DNA from: Rhynochetos jubatus
Taxonomy: Eukaryota > Chordata > Aves > Eurypygiformes > Rhynochetidae
Direction: 5' to 3'
NCBI GenBank assembly: GCA_027574665.1
Contig: CM050652.1
Location: forward strand, 38,751,631-38,815,630
Length of the DNA: 64,000 nucleotides
Shown: positions 48,562-61,546 of the stretch, one piece after another
Position numbering within the stretch: position 1 is the stretch's first letter
How the letters are laid out: each line of letters begins with the position of its first letter
The notes under the pieces: model-generated
The model's database searches: none
What the model saw: the letters and a program-made list of their open reading frames with translations, nothing else
What the model was told of the DNA's origin: nothing
Position numbers and translations under genes: made by a program

Positions 48562-51500
48562 CTATAAAACTGTGCATCACTGCCCTCTCAATATGAAGAC
48601 TGCCATATTCCAAGTCACGCATTCTTTACCAATGGAGTAATAGAATTAACAGTATTTAAAAATAATCACATGTAACACTGCAGAGACCTTAAGTGCTAAA
48701 CTAGTGGCGTCTGTGACCAGAGAATTGGCATTTTCTACAGTGGTTAACAAAGCAATTACCAATGGCCTTTTTACATATTTTTCTTTAATGAGGAATAATA
48801 TGCATGTAGAAAAGACCTACTTAAAGGCTTCATTTATATTCTTTTAAATCAGATCATTATTTAATAACTTATATACATTGTTGTTGGAATGGTATATGTT
48901 TTTGCAGCTCTTTGTATTTTGTGGTAGATTGAATTGTATCACTTCTAAAATGCAAATTGATTTTTTTTAAATTAGCAGATATCTGAGGTAATATTTTTGC
49001 AGGGCCTCCACAAGCCTATAACAGTCAACTACTTTGATATATTCTGTTCATCCTGTATGCCAAGCTGGTAAAATACATTGTAAATTACATATTAAATATT
49101 TTATCTGCTTTTACAGTTGCAGGTGCAGAAATATGTACATCAGTCTTGTCAGTGATTGTGAAGTGAATAAGTCAGTGAAAGGTGCAGGCTTTTCATGTGT
49201 ACTGTTGAATTGCTTGTTCTAGTCCCCCTACCTGAAAACAGCTCTTTTTGGTACATTCATAGCTATGGCATTTTTTTAAGCCTTTTCTGGCAAGCAGCAG
49301 TATTTAGAGTATCCCTTTAGTGGGAAGAGAATGCTTCCTTAGGCTGCTGTTTAACATTGAGGTGTCTGACTCCCAGCTAAAACAGTTGGTGCATGCGTAT
49401 ATCCTGCCTCTGCAGTTACTTTGGCCTCTCAGAATATCCCCAGAAAGTCAAAGCAACTTTAGCCCTCATCTGTCTGGTAGCCAGTGAACCAGATGCATGG
49501 GAAACTCAAACTGCATTAGTACACTTGTGTCCCAAGAGAGCATTATGACCTATTAATAAGCATAAATTTTTTTGTCCCCCTGCATTGTAGGTCTTGAGTG
49601 AACAAATTAATTGGTATTAACTAGAACTGCTTCTGATTTGGAGTGATTAAATGGAAGATATGGAACTTGCCAGGTGTAATTGTAACTTAGGGGTTACTAG
49701 ACAGAACAGAACTTGCCCCTGACTTGCTCTTTCTATTAAGTGTTTTGAAGCCTGCTTAAGGTTTTGGGAGGAGGGTTTTCAGAAAAAGTGTATAAATTAC
49801 TATCACAAAGGAACACAGCTGGTGGTAGCTGAAACTTCAAATTGTTTTGTGCTGACTTTTTTTTACTTAAGTTGTCATGCTTGGAAAAAACCAGTAAAAG
49901 TGATGTCTATGACAAAATAGAATATTCCTTGGCTTTCCTTTTTCTGAAGGGTAGAATTAGTGTTGCCTATGAATGCACTGAATGGTGTGGTTATGTTCTG
50001 ATGCACAGGAGTAGCAGTAACTAATCAGTCTAAGAAGTGTGCTGTTTTCAATATGATCTTTAGTTTCTCTGAAATAATAGATGGCTTTACAGGCTGGGCC
50101 TGGTGCATTTTTTTCCCCTTTCTGCATAAACTGTGCTGTAGATACTTTCTCTTAAGCTACCATTGCTGGGCTCTTCTGACATGATTGTATGCAGGGTGAC
50201 AGAGGTGAGCTGTTCATGCTAGGGATGATCAAGTTTCTTGACTGCAGGGAGCTTTGGTGGGAATCTAAAATGCATGATTATATGTGTGTATGGATCAACA
50301 CCATTAAGTTAATGTTCTCATACTGTATCTAATTTAAGTGAGCCTTGCCAAAGTTGCAAAACAGGTCAGTTTGATCTAAAACCACTACCTTTAAATCCCT
50401 ATGGTTAGACAAAGTCAGTCTTGTAAGGGATACAATATTGATATGAGGAGTAAATTGGCAAGACTCTATGTTGAAGACTGGAATCTGCTCATAATAGGAG
50501 TTCCAGATTTTTTTATTCAAATTTCATTTTTTTTTTTTGCAGACTTGGGGGGGCGAAACCCCCAAACAACCCAACCTCAATTAGACTTGATAAGCAGATG
50601 AGTCATGAGGGCTTATCTGCACCAGAGCATATGTTTCTCCAGAGCAGAGTTCTCTCCACTTTAGTGGACAGATGCAGTTCTGGTCTGGAAATTAATACTA
50701 GTTGTTTACCCAAGAGAATGTTATGTTTGACTACTTGGATTAGAAGCAGTGCATAGATCTTTCTGCCTGCATCGAAGAGTTTCTTTTAGTGTATTCTCTG
50801 GTAGGGGCATTCTGGGTGACTTCTGTCAGTTACGAAACAAAGCCATGGTGATACTAACTCTAAGGTCTCTTACAAAACTATTACTACTGAAGACTTAGGT
50901 TGGGGGTAAGGAAGCTTGAATTTTGTATGATGAAAAAGGTTCTAGTTGCTATTTTTTAAAAATCTCAGAAGATAATTTTCTTAAACTATGACATGAAAAA
51001 TACTTTCTGGAAACCCTCTTGCCTAAGCTGCAGTTTTGGTGGACTTTATATATGGAATTTAACCTGTGCTTAGCAGAGTATCCTTATTACCTTACGAAAG
51101 AAATACAGCTTCGTGAAGTCAGGGATGTTGGTTTCCAAGACAAGTAAAAACATTATGGGTTGTTTAGGCCGATTAACATAAGACTTCAGCTATTCATTAT
51201 TAGCAGACAAAACCCAACAGTTCAGGGAAGAGCATCTTCAGTAAAGATATCTAGAGTGTTCTTTGCATTAACTATATAGGAAAGCAGAGATAACTTGGCT
51301 TTCTATACTTAAGCAGGATCTCACTCAAGTAACCTGGTGTTATATGGTTCAGCTTGGTTTTCAAGTCGTGCATTTGCTGGAATGTATCTAGATTGCCTAA
51401 TTTGCATGTCTTAAGGAAAGCTGTTTTCTTATTTCGAACTTCTGTTGCTGAAAAGTAAGCTGTCTTTCATTCTTCTGAGAAGAGGACAAGAAAACAACTG

Positions 51501-54500
51501 TTTCTTGAAAAGTATCTCTGTTGTGGGGGGAGAGAGAACCAGCCAGACACCTGCTACAGCATGTAAGTCACCATTGAGCACACTTCTCAGAGTAAATCTT
51601 GGCAAAGATTACTTATATGTACTATACTAAAAAAGGTCTAATTTACTACAAATACCTTTCTAAAACAACTTGAAGTACTTGCTCACAGCCTTAATGCTGC
51701 TGCTGTGAATACTTGACCTACTTATAGAACTTTATCACTTGCTAAAGTAATCTAACAAACCAAAGTCCAAACTCTTCAGTGCAGCAGTATGTATCACTGC
51801 TAGAGGTTATTTATGGACACTGTCTTAGTGCAGCTAGACTGTAGTTCACAAGTTACGGAAGACCAGAAAGAGTGATTCAGACAAGGACACTAATAAATTC
51901 AGATGTGCAGTACCTGGAGATGAGTGTAACTAGCTGTAAGGGTTAGGGGTGATGAATTCATCTGGTTTGCAGTCATCTCCTATGTGGTTCCAAGGTGGGG
52001 ACATCCAACACGCAGAAGAACTGTATTGGCTGGTCTATTGAAGCAGTCAAATAATTGGGTGTTGTTTTGGCTACACACTTTCCTTCAGTGTTCACCCCTT
52101 ATGGCCAGGCATTTGGCCACATAAAAAAGGGCTAAGGGATACTGTTTAATCCTGCCACTTGTATTGTTCTAGTATCTCTGCCTACAGCTCTTGAAGAAAC
52201 TAGTGATTTGATTTCTACTTTAGATTCCAAGCCAGATGAAAAAAGCTTTGCAAAAAGCTATGAGGTCATGGAGAGTGGTTGGAGCTCAAATGGAGTTCTC
52301 TGAGAATGTTGGATGCTGTGAGAAAAAACAGTTTAAATGAGGTAAGATGGATGGGGTCCTGCCTGAGGACAAATGGAGGTCAGGAATCTCCACCAGCTGG
52401 AAGTGGTTAAGTGGTATGAATGACAGAGTATGGGAGTGAGAGTTGCAGCCAGCCACTTATGTTAGTTTTCTGCTTTTTTGTGGAAGAAGTAGAAAAAGGC
52501 AAGTAGGAAAAAGTGCGGGTGCTGGTAGCGGGCTGTTGAGTGAGGTGCTGATTTAACCATTTCTTGGTGGAGTTGCTAGCATGTCTTCTCAGCAATGGTA
52601 GTTGCCTAACCCAAAGTTGTTTTTCCTTCTGTGAAATACCATTTACTAGAGAGAATTAAACTTTGAACAGGCTTTCAGATACAATACTAACCTACTTAAA
52701 AAAGAACATGCTAACTTCTGAGCTATTTACAGTTAACTGACTTGGTTGATCTTAGTTTGCATCAAAGCTTAGTTTTTTTCCTGACAAGAAAAGTAGCTGA
52801 TGAAGACTGGGATCCTTGGCACTAGTTGCTATGCAGGCTCAACAAAAAGCCCCCAAACTAGCACTCCCTTAAATGTGCTGAACCCTGTTGCTCATGCTAC
52901 TCATGGGGGACTCTGCTCAACACCAGGATTTTTCCCCTATTTACGACAAACCTGTGCATCTTGGTGATGTAGTAGTGTACTGAATTTAGGTGCTTTTTAT
53001 CAAATAACAATGTATACTTTTCACTCTTCAATTTTTGGAGCTGTCATTGGCTGCTGTATTGAGCAGGAAGAGATGGAGAAACCTATTGTAGTTTGATTAA
53101 AATGATAAATTGCTGTACTTCCAAAATGAAAATTTATTTCACGCTGATCTATTTTGATTCTTTAATTTTTTCCAAGACTTAAGTTTACAAAACTTGGCCA
53201 AAACTTTCACTTGATTGGCATGTTCTACAGCCCTAAAATAATGTCTTATGACTGTAGGGAGAAGCTGGAAGCTGTGTACTTACTCATTTCCACCAGACAG
53301 CTTGGAGGTTTGATTGTGTTTATTCAATACCAGGATGTTGAAAGAAAAACTGCCAAAATCATTGTTTCCATCTAATTCCACTGCTTTGCATACCCAAGCA
53401 AGCACCATGACCTGTTCAGCTGCACAGTGAATGTGAAAAGAGGGCTTCTGTCATTCTCCTCCCTCTTGTTAGATGCACTGAGCCTCATTGTTAATGAATT
53501 ACATCAGGAAACCTGCTGTGCTGGAGATCCTTCTGTACAAGGAAGGTAACACGTTTTCTGCTTGCTTCTCTAGCTCTCCTACACAGTGACAGGTACTATA
53601 CAGCAATACCCAGTTCCTCTTGGTTTGAGAATGTTGTTTTTTCTGAAGAGGAGCTTTTCTCATTTCTCAATTTTTTTCAGTATGTCTAGTCTTGCTGATC
53701 CCTTGCAAGGGGTTTTAATGCTCGATTGTAGGTCACCTAGAAGCAATGCTGTTTGAAAGTATGATAAGTAGCAGTATTGGAACAGTCTTCCCCAGCAATT
53801 GGTCATATCCTGCCTCCAAACCAGTTAAGACTGCTTGCTGCTAGGCAGCGTGTGGCGTAGGTGGCGTGGAGGCGCACGGGGCCGGGGGGGAGGCACCCCA
53901 CTGCTGCCTAGCAGCAAGCAGAATTGAAAGAATATTGAATGTTTAGTGGAGAGTCCTTGCTACCTCTGGTTCCTGGATATTGGAAGTGACTTAAAAGAAA
54001 TCAGAGTAGGGAGGATTGGAGAGAGCAAGAACTATTTTCTCATCTGTTGCCAAGTAGCTGATACCCTGTGACAGGTCCAAACTCATGTAATGGATCTCTT
54101 GAGCTGTTGAAACTGCTGAAATGCAGGCCCTTCTTCAAGTTAATCATCACTCCATTCTGAAAGGACAACAAATTCAGGACTCACAGTGGAAGAGAACAAG
54201 TAGTGTATCTTCTTTTTAGGACAGTAAACTTAAACTGCCTAATCAGACTTTTCTTAAATGGCAAGAGGAAAGTACTAGATGGCTAAAGATTGAAGTGCTG
54301 TCAGTGCTGTTTGATCGTACAGGCATTATAATGGTGGTCTTACCAGATTTTTCTCATCAGATAAGCTCATGGAGCGTATCAGGCTCAGTCAAATAGAACA
54401 CTCTTTTTTGATCCCACAGAAAAATGTTAGCAGGGCAAAAGCCAACAAGGAAAAGGACACAGCATCAGTGTGCCTGATACACAAGTATCAGGTACCTTGA

Positions 54501-55700
54501 CATTGTCAAATATTGGAGGAATATTCTATTTGACATTTGTGGATAAAAGAGATCTTGGGGAAAAAAATCCATATTAAAAAAATAGTACCTAGCAGAGGCT
54601 TTACAAACCTTAAATTTCCCAGTGCATTATTGCAGCTGTTGTTCTTAAACATGTCTTAAGAGTATTTTATATACCAGTGCATTTACATGAAGATAGTTCT
54701 GGGATAAATTAATTCCAAATGATAAATCAACTAGAGGAAGAGTTTCTTTAGCATGACTGCTGTTCTATCAATGCCTAATATTAATAGTGAAAATGCATGT
54801 AAGTGGAAATGAATCAAAAGAAAGGAGGGAAAAAACATTGACTAAAAATCAATACAAGAAAACAGCTGGAAATTGTTGTTACTGCCATATCTGAAAATCA
54901 CTGTCTTTAACTGCTTCTTGTCACAGAATTTGAAACTTGATAAACAGGCTGTAGTAAAATGGCCTTGAAAATTGCTGGAGGTTGGGGACAGCAGCCTCAC
55001 TTACAAAGATTTGGTTACAAACAAGACGGCAGGTGTGTTGTTACAAATGCAGTAACAAATTTCTGAACCCATCTGAGTATGATGCGATGGAAGATGGCTC
55101 TAAGGTGCCAAGCCCGGCTCAGTGAGGTTGCTCTACACGATGCTAGTATATACCCCTAGCATATACCCCAGAGGCTGTCGTGTGAGCAGGAACCTATCAA
55201 AACGCAGCGCTGATCCTCAAAACTGGTCTGTGGCAGCCCAGAACAGTTCATGAGGAACACGCAGTTGCTGTTGAACCACATTTGCCAGTGTAATGACAGC
55301 CCCAGGCACACTACCTGTGAGCTAAGGGAGCAGCAAAACCAGGTCAAACACGGAGCCAAGGCTCAGGACTGGGAATTTTCCACCAGTTACTTGTTTGTAT
55401 CTTGCTGATGGCCTCCCTCCACAATGAATGTTTGTGCATGCTTCCCTAGTGAAAACTGCTGGTCAGCTGATGCTGTGGGTTTGAACTGGATGGACATTGT
55501 GAGTGAAAACAGCAAGCAACAGGAAAAGCAGGGCAAGATAAGAGCAGTTTGCACAGTTCCTGCTTTGGCTAGTCTTAGCCCTTTCACTTGCACTTTTAAA
55601 AAAACCAGTAGCTATATCCTACTATTGTTGTGTCAGTGTGTTTTGGTGAGAATTTTTTGGTCAAGAAACTAATAAAAGCTTTTTAGAGTAAATATAATTC
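48562..55700 (+). other. RAB21: RAB21 3' UTR and downstream flank, end unresolved
   Basis: No further gene is seen and the sequence stays AT-rich and almost free of repeats, compatible with a long 3' UTR. Candidate AATAAA signals are at 51892-51897 and 55671-55676. A perfect inverted repeat at 53831-53921 lies in this stretch. Without transcript data the UTR end cannot be fixed. Confidence 0.45.
53831..53921. repeat. Perfect 19-bp inverted repeat with GC-rich 53-base loop
   Basis: The left arm CTGCTTGCTGCTAGGCAGC (53831-53849) is the exact reverse complement of the right arm GCTGCCTAGCAGCAAGCAG (53903-53921). The loop is strongly G-rich and CpG-containing, unlike the AT-rich surroundings. 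As DNA it could extrude a hairpin; as RNA it would be a stable stem-loop in or just after the RAB21 3' UTR. It matches no repeat family I know. Confidence 0.95.
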
Positions 55701-58394
55701 ACAGATTTAGTCCTCCCAAGGTCTGTCAGCATCTCATTAAAGGGGCTGTATTAAATGGTGAAGAGCAGTCGTGCTGCCTGTAGTTAACCCTGCAGTTGGA
55801 GTCCTGTGGTGAATGTTTCAAATAGCAAGGGGCAGCAGAGTATCCAACGCACCTCTGATTGCCAGTTTATTCTCCTGTTGGTTTGTGCCTTTGAGTATTT
55901 GCAAAACAATCATCAATCATAAGATGTGCCCATACTGGTTGGAAGAATTGGCTCAAGGCCTAAAATGACACTAGATTGTACTTTGATTGGAGCCTTCAAG
56001 GAATCTTGACTGTCCTTTCAGTATGTGAATGCTGCAGTGCTTGGCACCATGGGACACTGATTCTTGTTCAGGGACTTGGGGATTTCAGTTTGTATGGGAA
56101 ATGGAGCAATCGTTGAAATAGGTTAAGATGGCATGTTAAGAGAAGGAAGTACTGTGTTAGTAACAGACCCATCCTTAGCATTGCTTTTTGAACTGCTGGG
56201 ATGAAATACAGCATTCACTACCCCCACCCTAAACCAATTGTTCTGTTAGTTTCCTGTTCTTTCCAGGAAATATTGCCTGTTGGTGGTGTTGTAATGCATT
56301 TGTAGAAGCAATGGGGTTACTACTATTTGTCTTTGCTTTATGCATTCCCAGCTCTGGCAATGCTGGTCTGTGCCAATCGGCAAACAGCAGATCAGTTTCT
56401 GTTTAGTCATCACCCTCGGATAGCTTCCAGCTAGTCTCTGTGGAGGCTGATGCAACCATGAATCTCTCCTTGCATGACAAATGCAGAGCATTTCATGTTG
56501 GTATCTCCTCTGCTGCTTTTACATTTAAAAAGATCCTTCTCCCACTGAGAGAACAAAGCTATTGTAAACTTGTGGTCACTTGTACCAACCGTAACGTTTT
56601 CTTATGATAGGTCTTGTATGTTTTGGGTTGTGTCATATTCTGGAATTCTATTAATACTTGATATGCATAGATAAAAAAATATCAGGTTCACAAACAGGAA
56701 CTCACAGCTGTGGTTATGGATGCACAAAATGTGACACAGTGCACATACTTGAAGAAAGCTCATCATGCAGTGTACTGCCTTCGTGTCTTGTTACATCTCC
56801 ATGCCTTCACACTCTAAATACAAATAAATGCTGCTGGGAAATGGGATTTCCTTCCTTTGGATTTCAGTTTCTGTGTACTTAATTTCTGTGTCCCCATCCT
56901 TGTCTAACCTTGTGGCAGAAGGCAGTCAAGCATGAAACATTACCTGCATGCTCTACTTGTGCAGGTTGGGGGGGTGTGTGTGCTAATGTTTTTTTTTTTT
57001 TTAGAGGAATGGGTTAGAAAGGCTATCATACCTTCATTTTTCAGTTTCTACATTGAGGCAGAGGCAATCAGTGAGTAGAAAAGATTGTAATTGGTCCCAG
57101 AGGCTATATTTTTACTGGTAGATAAATTAGGCCAGGGTGCATAAGGAGCTCAGGCCTTGAGAGCTAATGGCACAGTACAGCTTTCATCCAGGTGGTTAAG
57201 TCCTCTTCTGCCCTTAAAATCATATTTACATGCTGCCTGCTAGGAGTGGCTGTGCTGTTCCCCACTAGGTATTAGTCTGAAAACCCCTAAATGGTATGGG
57301 CAGTAGTTACAGAAAAGAGCATGCTGATGATTAAACAACAAGGCAGACTGCAGGTCAGTACCCCAGGCTGACTTGGTTGACTTGAATGGATGTAGCTGGA
57401 ACCTGGTATCCCTCCTGCTCACCTAGTTGTGGAATAGGACAGGAGGGTGCCTTTTTTTTAACCTCTTCCTCTTATATGTGGAAAATGAGCACGTGACAGC
57501 TAAATCCTGGGATATCTCATTGTCTATAATACAATTAACAATGAGAACTAACACCTCTCAGACTTAAAGGAACTCAAGAAACCTGGTCTGCAGCTTCTTC
57601 CTGGGTGTCCTGCTGTACCAAGAGCCCCCAGAAGGGAACCCCATTTACCATCTGCTCATGGCCTGTGACAAACTCGAGTAGCCTGGAGAAATTGCAGGTG
57701 GCATCTGTTAAAGCAAGGCTCAGAATATATCCATTTCCCGTGAGCAGAGAAAAGGGTCAAAGGGAAAGATATTTTTGGCACTTTTAATTGTTGTTTTTCT
57801 GCTGTGGGCTTTTTCTTTGTACAAATTAAGCCTGGATGGAAGGACTTGACAGAATCCACACTCACCTTGTGCGGGCCAGGTTTTCATGGGGTTGAGCATG
57901 TGGGCAGCTGACACTTCTGAATACAGGAATGGATCTTAGAACTCTGCTGAAAAAGCTGTGTGAACAACAACAATAGCAGCTGCTGCAGCTCTTGGCACAG
58001 CAGTAATAGCTACACTTGCAGCTGTGATAGCAACAGAAACCACAGGACAGCCAGGAACGCTTTATGGCCATGCACTTGGTGCTGGCTGGAGTGCTGTGAC
58101 CACCTTTATGTGGCAGAAGATACCTTATAGAGCAGATGGTAACTTAAAATCCAGTTAAGAGCAAGCTACCAAGCTGAAGATAGTGTGTGAAGGGTTGAAC
58201 TTTAGCATACAGCTACAGGCTGCCCCATTGTTTTCATAAGGGGCTTATGGAGAAGGGAGAGGAACCTGCCAGCACTGTGTCAGCTTATGGAACTTGATGT
58301 TGTGTAGGATTCGGGTTTGTAAACCGAATGTAATGCACTGTTACAGGCTGGGGACTGGCTGGCTGGAAAGCAGCTTTGTGCAGAGGGATCAGAG
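55701..58394. other. Intergenic region, no gene recognised
   Basis: AT-rich sequence with short simple runs. A CAA/CAG/CTG-rich stretch at about 57965-58050 gives a cysteine-rich minus-strand frame that is compositional. No exon or interspersed repeat is recognised. Confidence 0.5.
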
Positions 58395-58984
58395 TGGTGT
58401 CATGTACAAGTTGGTGATGAGCCAGCAAAGATGGGCAGTGTCATCCTGGACTGCGTCAGAAAAAGCATTTTCCAGCAGGCTGAGCGAGGGGATCCTTCCC
58501 TTTGGCCCTGGTGAGAGAATTCTGGAGTGCTGGGCTCTCCAGTGCAAGAGACGCTGACATCCTGGAGCAAGGCCTGTGGAGGGCTATCAGAGACTGCTAG
58601 GAGACTGGACCATCTGTCATAGGAAGAGAGGCTGTCAGAACTGGGACTGCTCCGTCTCAACAAGACACAGAGGGTCTTGTCATCATTTAAAAATTCATTA
58701 TGAGAGGGAGTAAAGAAGGTGGAGCTGGTCTTTTCAGTGGTGTCCAGTGAAAGGACAAGATGAAATAGAAATTCCATTTAAGCATAAGAAAAATCTTTCA
58801 CTCCAAAGGTGGTCAAACACTGGAACAGCTTGACTGAGGAGCTTGTGGTGTCTCTGTCCTTGGAGATACTCAAACTGGACAAGACCCTCAGCAATCTGAT
58901 CTGCCATCTGCTCTGGGCATGGGGGTTGGACTAGATGATCCCTAAAGGTCCCTGCCAACCCCAACCTTTCTGTGATCCTGTGAT
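58395..58984 (+). mobile_element. CR1-type LINE 3' fragment, plus strand
   Basis: A CR1 3' segment of about 590 bases. The 5' part reads like the CR1 C-terminal coding region (for example ATCCTGGACTGCGTCAGAAA and AGCAGGCTGAGCGAGGGGAT), with frameshifts. Downstream it has GAGGGAGTAAAGAAGGTGGA, GTCAAACACTGGAACAGCTT, CTTGGAGATACTCAAACTGG and GGGTTGGACTAGATGATCCC, and ends in TTCTGTGATCCTGTGAT. It is 5'-truncated and inactive. The left boundary is approximate. Confidence 0.9.
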
Positions 58985-61438
58985 ATTGCAACCTGGTAGC
59001 AAAGAGTCGTTTTGCTCTCCATCTTGAATAACAGTATCATTGTTGTTAGGCAATGGTAGTTGCAAAAGATCAAGGGAGAAGGGCCCAAGAGGGATGTCTG
59101 CTAGACTGGGCAACTAGCTAGAAGGTGGCCATGTATCTCACGGAGCAAATCGGTCTGTGGGACTGAGAGCTCTCTCAAACACTTCTGCCACATTGACGGT
59201 GAGGCAAGCAGCGATGGGCACACTGAGAGCAGCGTGGTAGGACAGGAGACCCAGGAAGAGGCCTGTGGGACCTGCTGATCGTTCACCAAAGAAAATTAGT
59301 GTAGAAACTCCTTTTTTATGTCTGGTGGAAGGAGAAGGGAGCTCACTGAGTGCATCTCCCTCAAAGGAAAGGAAAGTCTCAGTGCTAAACCTGCGAAGTC
59401 TCAAGCTTTACTTTAAGGCACCTCTGAGGAAAGACTTATCTGGAAACGAAAGGAACAAGCCTGACTGTTGGGTGAGAACTATCCTTAGTGAAGATTTATT
59501 TCAAACTCAGGTGTGCAATTCCATGGGACGGATACCTGTGTTTGGGAATAATGGATGATTCCCACGGATTGGGGTGGTCCTAAGTCCAGATAAGTAACGA
59601 ATGTATTCAATTTTAATAGATGACAAGTTGAAGACTTTACACTTGGCACTTGCACATTCCAGTGATGCTTTCCAATGACATTTTAAACTTTGGAAATGCA
59701 AGCATTAACTGGTGTCTAGGAGTAATACAAATGAGATTTATCTTTTAATTCTTTACTTAGTTGACAACTCCTTCTGGTAATGCTGTGCTGCTCCCTCTTC
59801 TGGTTGCACAAGAGGGATTGCAAGTTTTTCATCGGGCTTATTTTCACAGCCTTTGAAGGCTCTTTTCCCGTGTATGGTGCTTCTTGGGAAATTCTTGAGA
59901 AGCAAAGCTTTAAAGCATCTTTAAATTAAGATAAATGTTATGCTTCTGACCATTCTTCCATTGGCATACAATGTTTCTCTGTAAAGCTATTTTTCAGAAT
60001 TACTTCTATGTTGCTTTTGCAGTGTACCTGTACCTTTGCAAAATGATGGGCCTGCCTGCATGTAGATTTTAAAGTCTGTGTTTGAAGACTGCAGGAGCTT
60101 CTCTTCCTTATTCTAATCTCTTCCTTTTGAACTTCGTGTTGAGTAGCCTGGGGCACAACTCTAGATCCAAGGATCAGGAATGTTTTAAACATAGGGTTTT
60201 AGTCAGGTCATTGTTTTCCCATGTTTTCTGTGCAAGGCTTATCCTGAACTCCACAGTGCTTCCATAAGCATTCAGGCTGCATTGAGCTCCAGAAATGTTC
60301 AAGTATTTGCTGATCAATATTTTTTTTTAATTGTACTTTTCTTAGACCTCTCGTTTTCTCCAAGTCCAGTCTCCAAAGCCCCAGTTGCTGCTTTTCTTAG
60401 GGAATAATGGAAGATAGTTTTGTCTCTTTGGTCAGGTTTTGAGCTGCAACTACTTAGTACAAACACTGCTTACCTTAGCACAGGTCTGGCAACAATAACC
60501 ATTAAATAATGTGACTTCATAATAACAAATTAAATAACCTTTATCTAGATTAAAATGTTTAAGAAAGTCAACAAATCATTTACCGTTTCCTGGATGTTTT
60601 CACATCTCCACCTCTTTCAAAAATCTGAGTTTCTCTGTGTTAGCCTGTCTCCTGCTAAGTGGTCCTTCTCTCCCACCCTTCTTCTGAAGAGCACTTTTAC
60701 CACTGAGTCATAGTTCCACGTTTGACAAAACAACTCTGATGTTGTGTATAGATACACAAACCCAGTGTGTTAAACTCCTCCCCTTGCAAGGGGTGTACAG
60801 TAGCTGTTCCTCACTGCTCACATTTTATGTGAAGTTTGCATCTCTCTGTTCTCCAATTCCCACTCAGGTTTTCAATTCCTACAGAGTGACTGTACAAATG
60901 AATATGAGAATGCTGGAAGCTTAAGGGTAAATGCATAGAGGAGCACGTGTTAGCATTCAGTGAGCCTATAGGGACACCAAAATTAACTATTAATTATCAT
61001 GTTTTTAGCAATGAAAACACTGGAAGAAGCAGAAAGTAGTATTACCATAGTACCTTAAAAATCTCATAAAGGAACAAGTTTCTGCTGTGCTAGATTCTTT
61101 AGCTTTGTCTAAAGAATTATATTTATTATATAAATAAGCACATTTTTATGGCAGTCTCTTGAAATAGCTTTTCCTTAAACTACGAGATTTGTTGAAAGTA
61201 GCCATTAACCCGCATTCTGGTCAGAAATAAACAGGATTTTTTAAAGTGTTCTCAGTGAAGAAAATGGAAAACACTTGTCTTGCTCAGAGCAGGATCATCT
61301 GTGGAAACATGTGACACTGAGCAAAACCCTCTTTCAGCCCCTAGAATCATGCTTCTCGGCTGACTGCAGGGTGCCGCTGCAGTTGTGTTACTGAGGCTGC
61401 CAAGTGGTCATACGCTCTGTCACAGAGCAAAAGTGACT
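58985..61438. other. Intergenic region, nothing recognised
   Basis: Noncoding AT-rich sequence. Open frames on both strands are at most about 97 codons and resemble no known protein. No repeats are recognised. Confidence 0.5.
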
Positions 61439-61546
61439 GTGAGCAATCTGACCCGACTGCTAAATTAGTCCTGCTTTGAGTAGCAAGCTAGGCCAGACGA
61501 TGTGCAATAGTTCCTTCCAACCTAGATTATTTTACGATCATATGAA
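61439..61546 (+). mobile_element. Degraded CR1-type 3' end, plus strand
   Basis: The segment contains GTGAGCAATCTGACCCGACT, TTAGTCCTGCTTTGAGTAGC and TTCCTTCCAACCTAGATTAT, and ends in a decayed TTTTACGATCATATGA. This is the final ~100 bases of a CR1 element, more diverged than the copy at 58395-58984. The left edge is uncertain. Confidence 0.75.

Noticed and set aside
57862-58071. Cysteine-rich minus-strand frame resembling a keratin-associated protein
   Set aside because: The cysteines come from a CAG/CAA-rich simple stretch. There is no promoter, conserved motif or neighbouring gene family.
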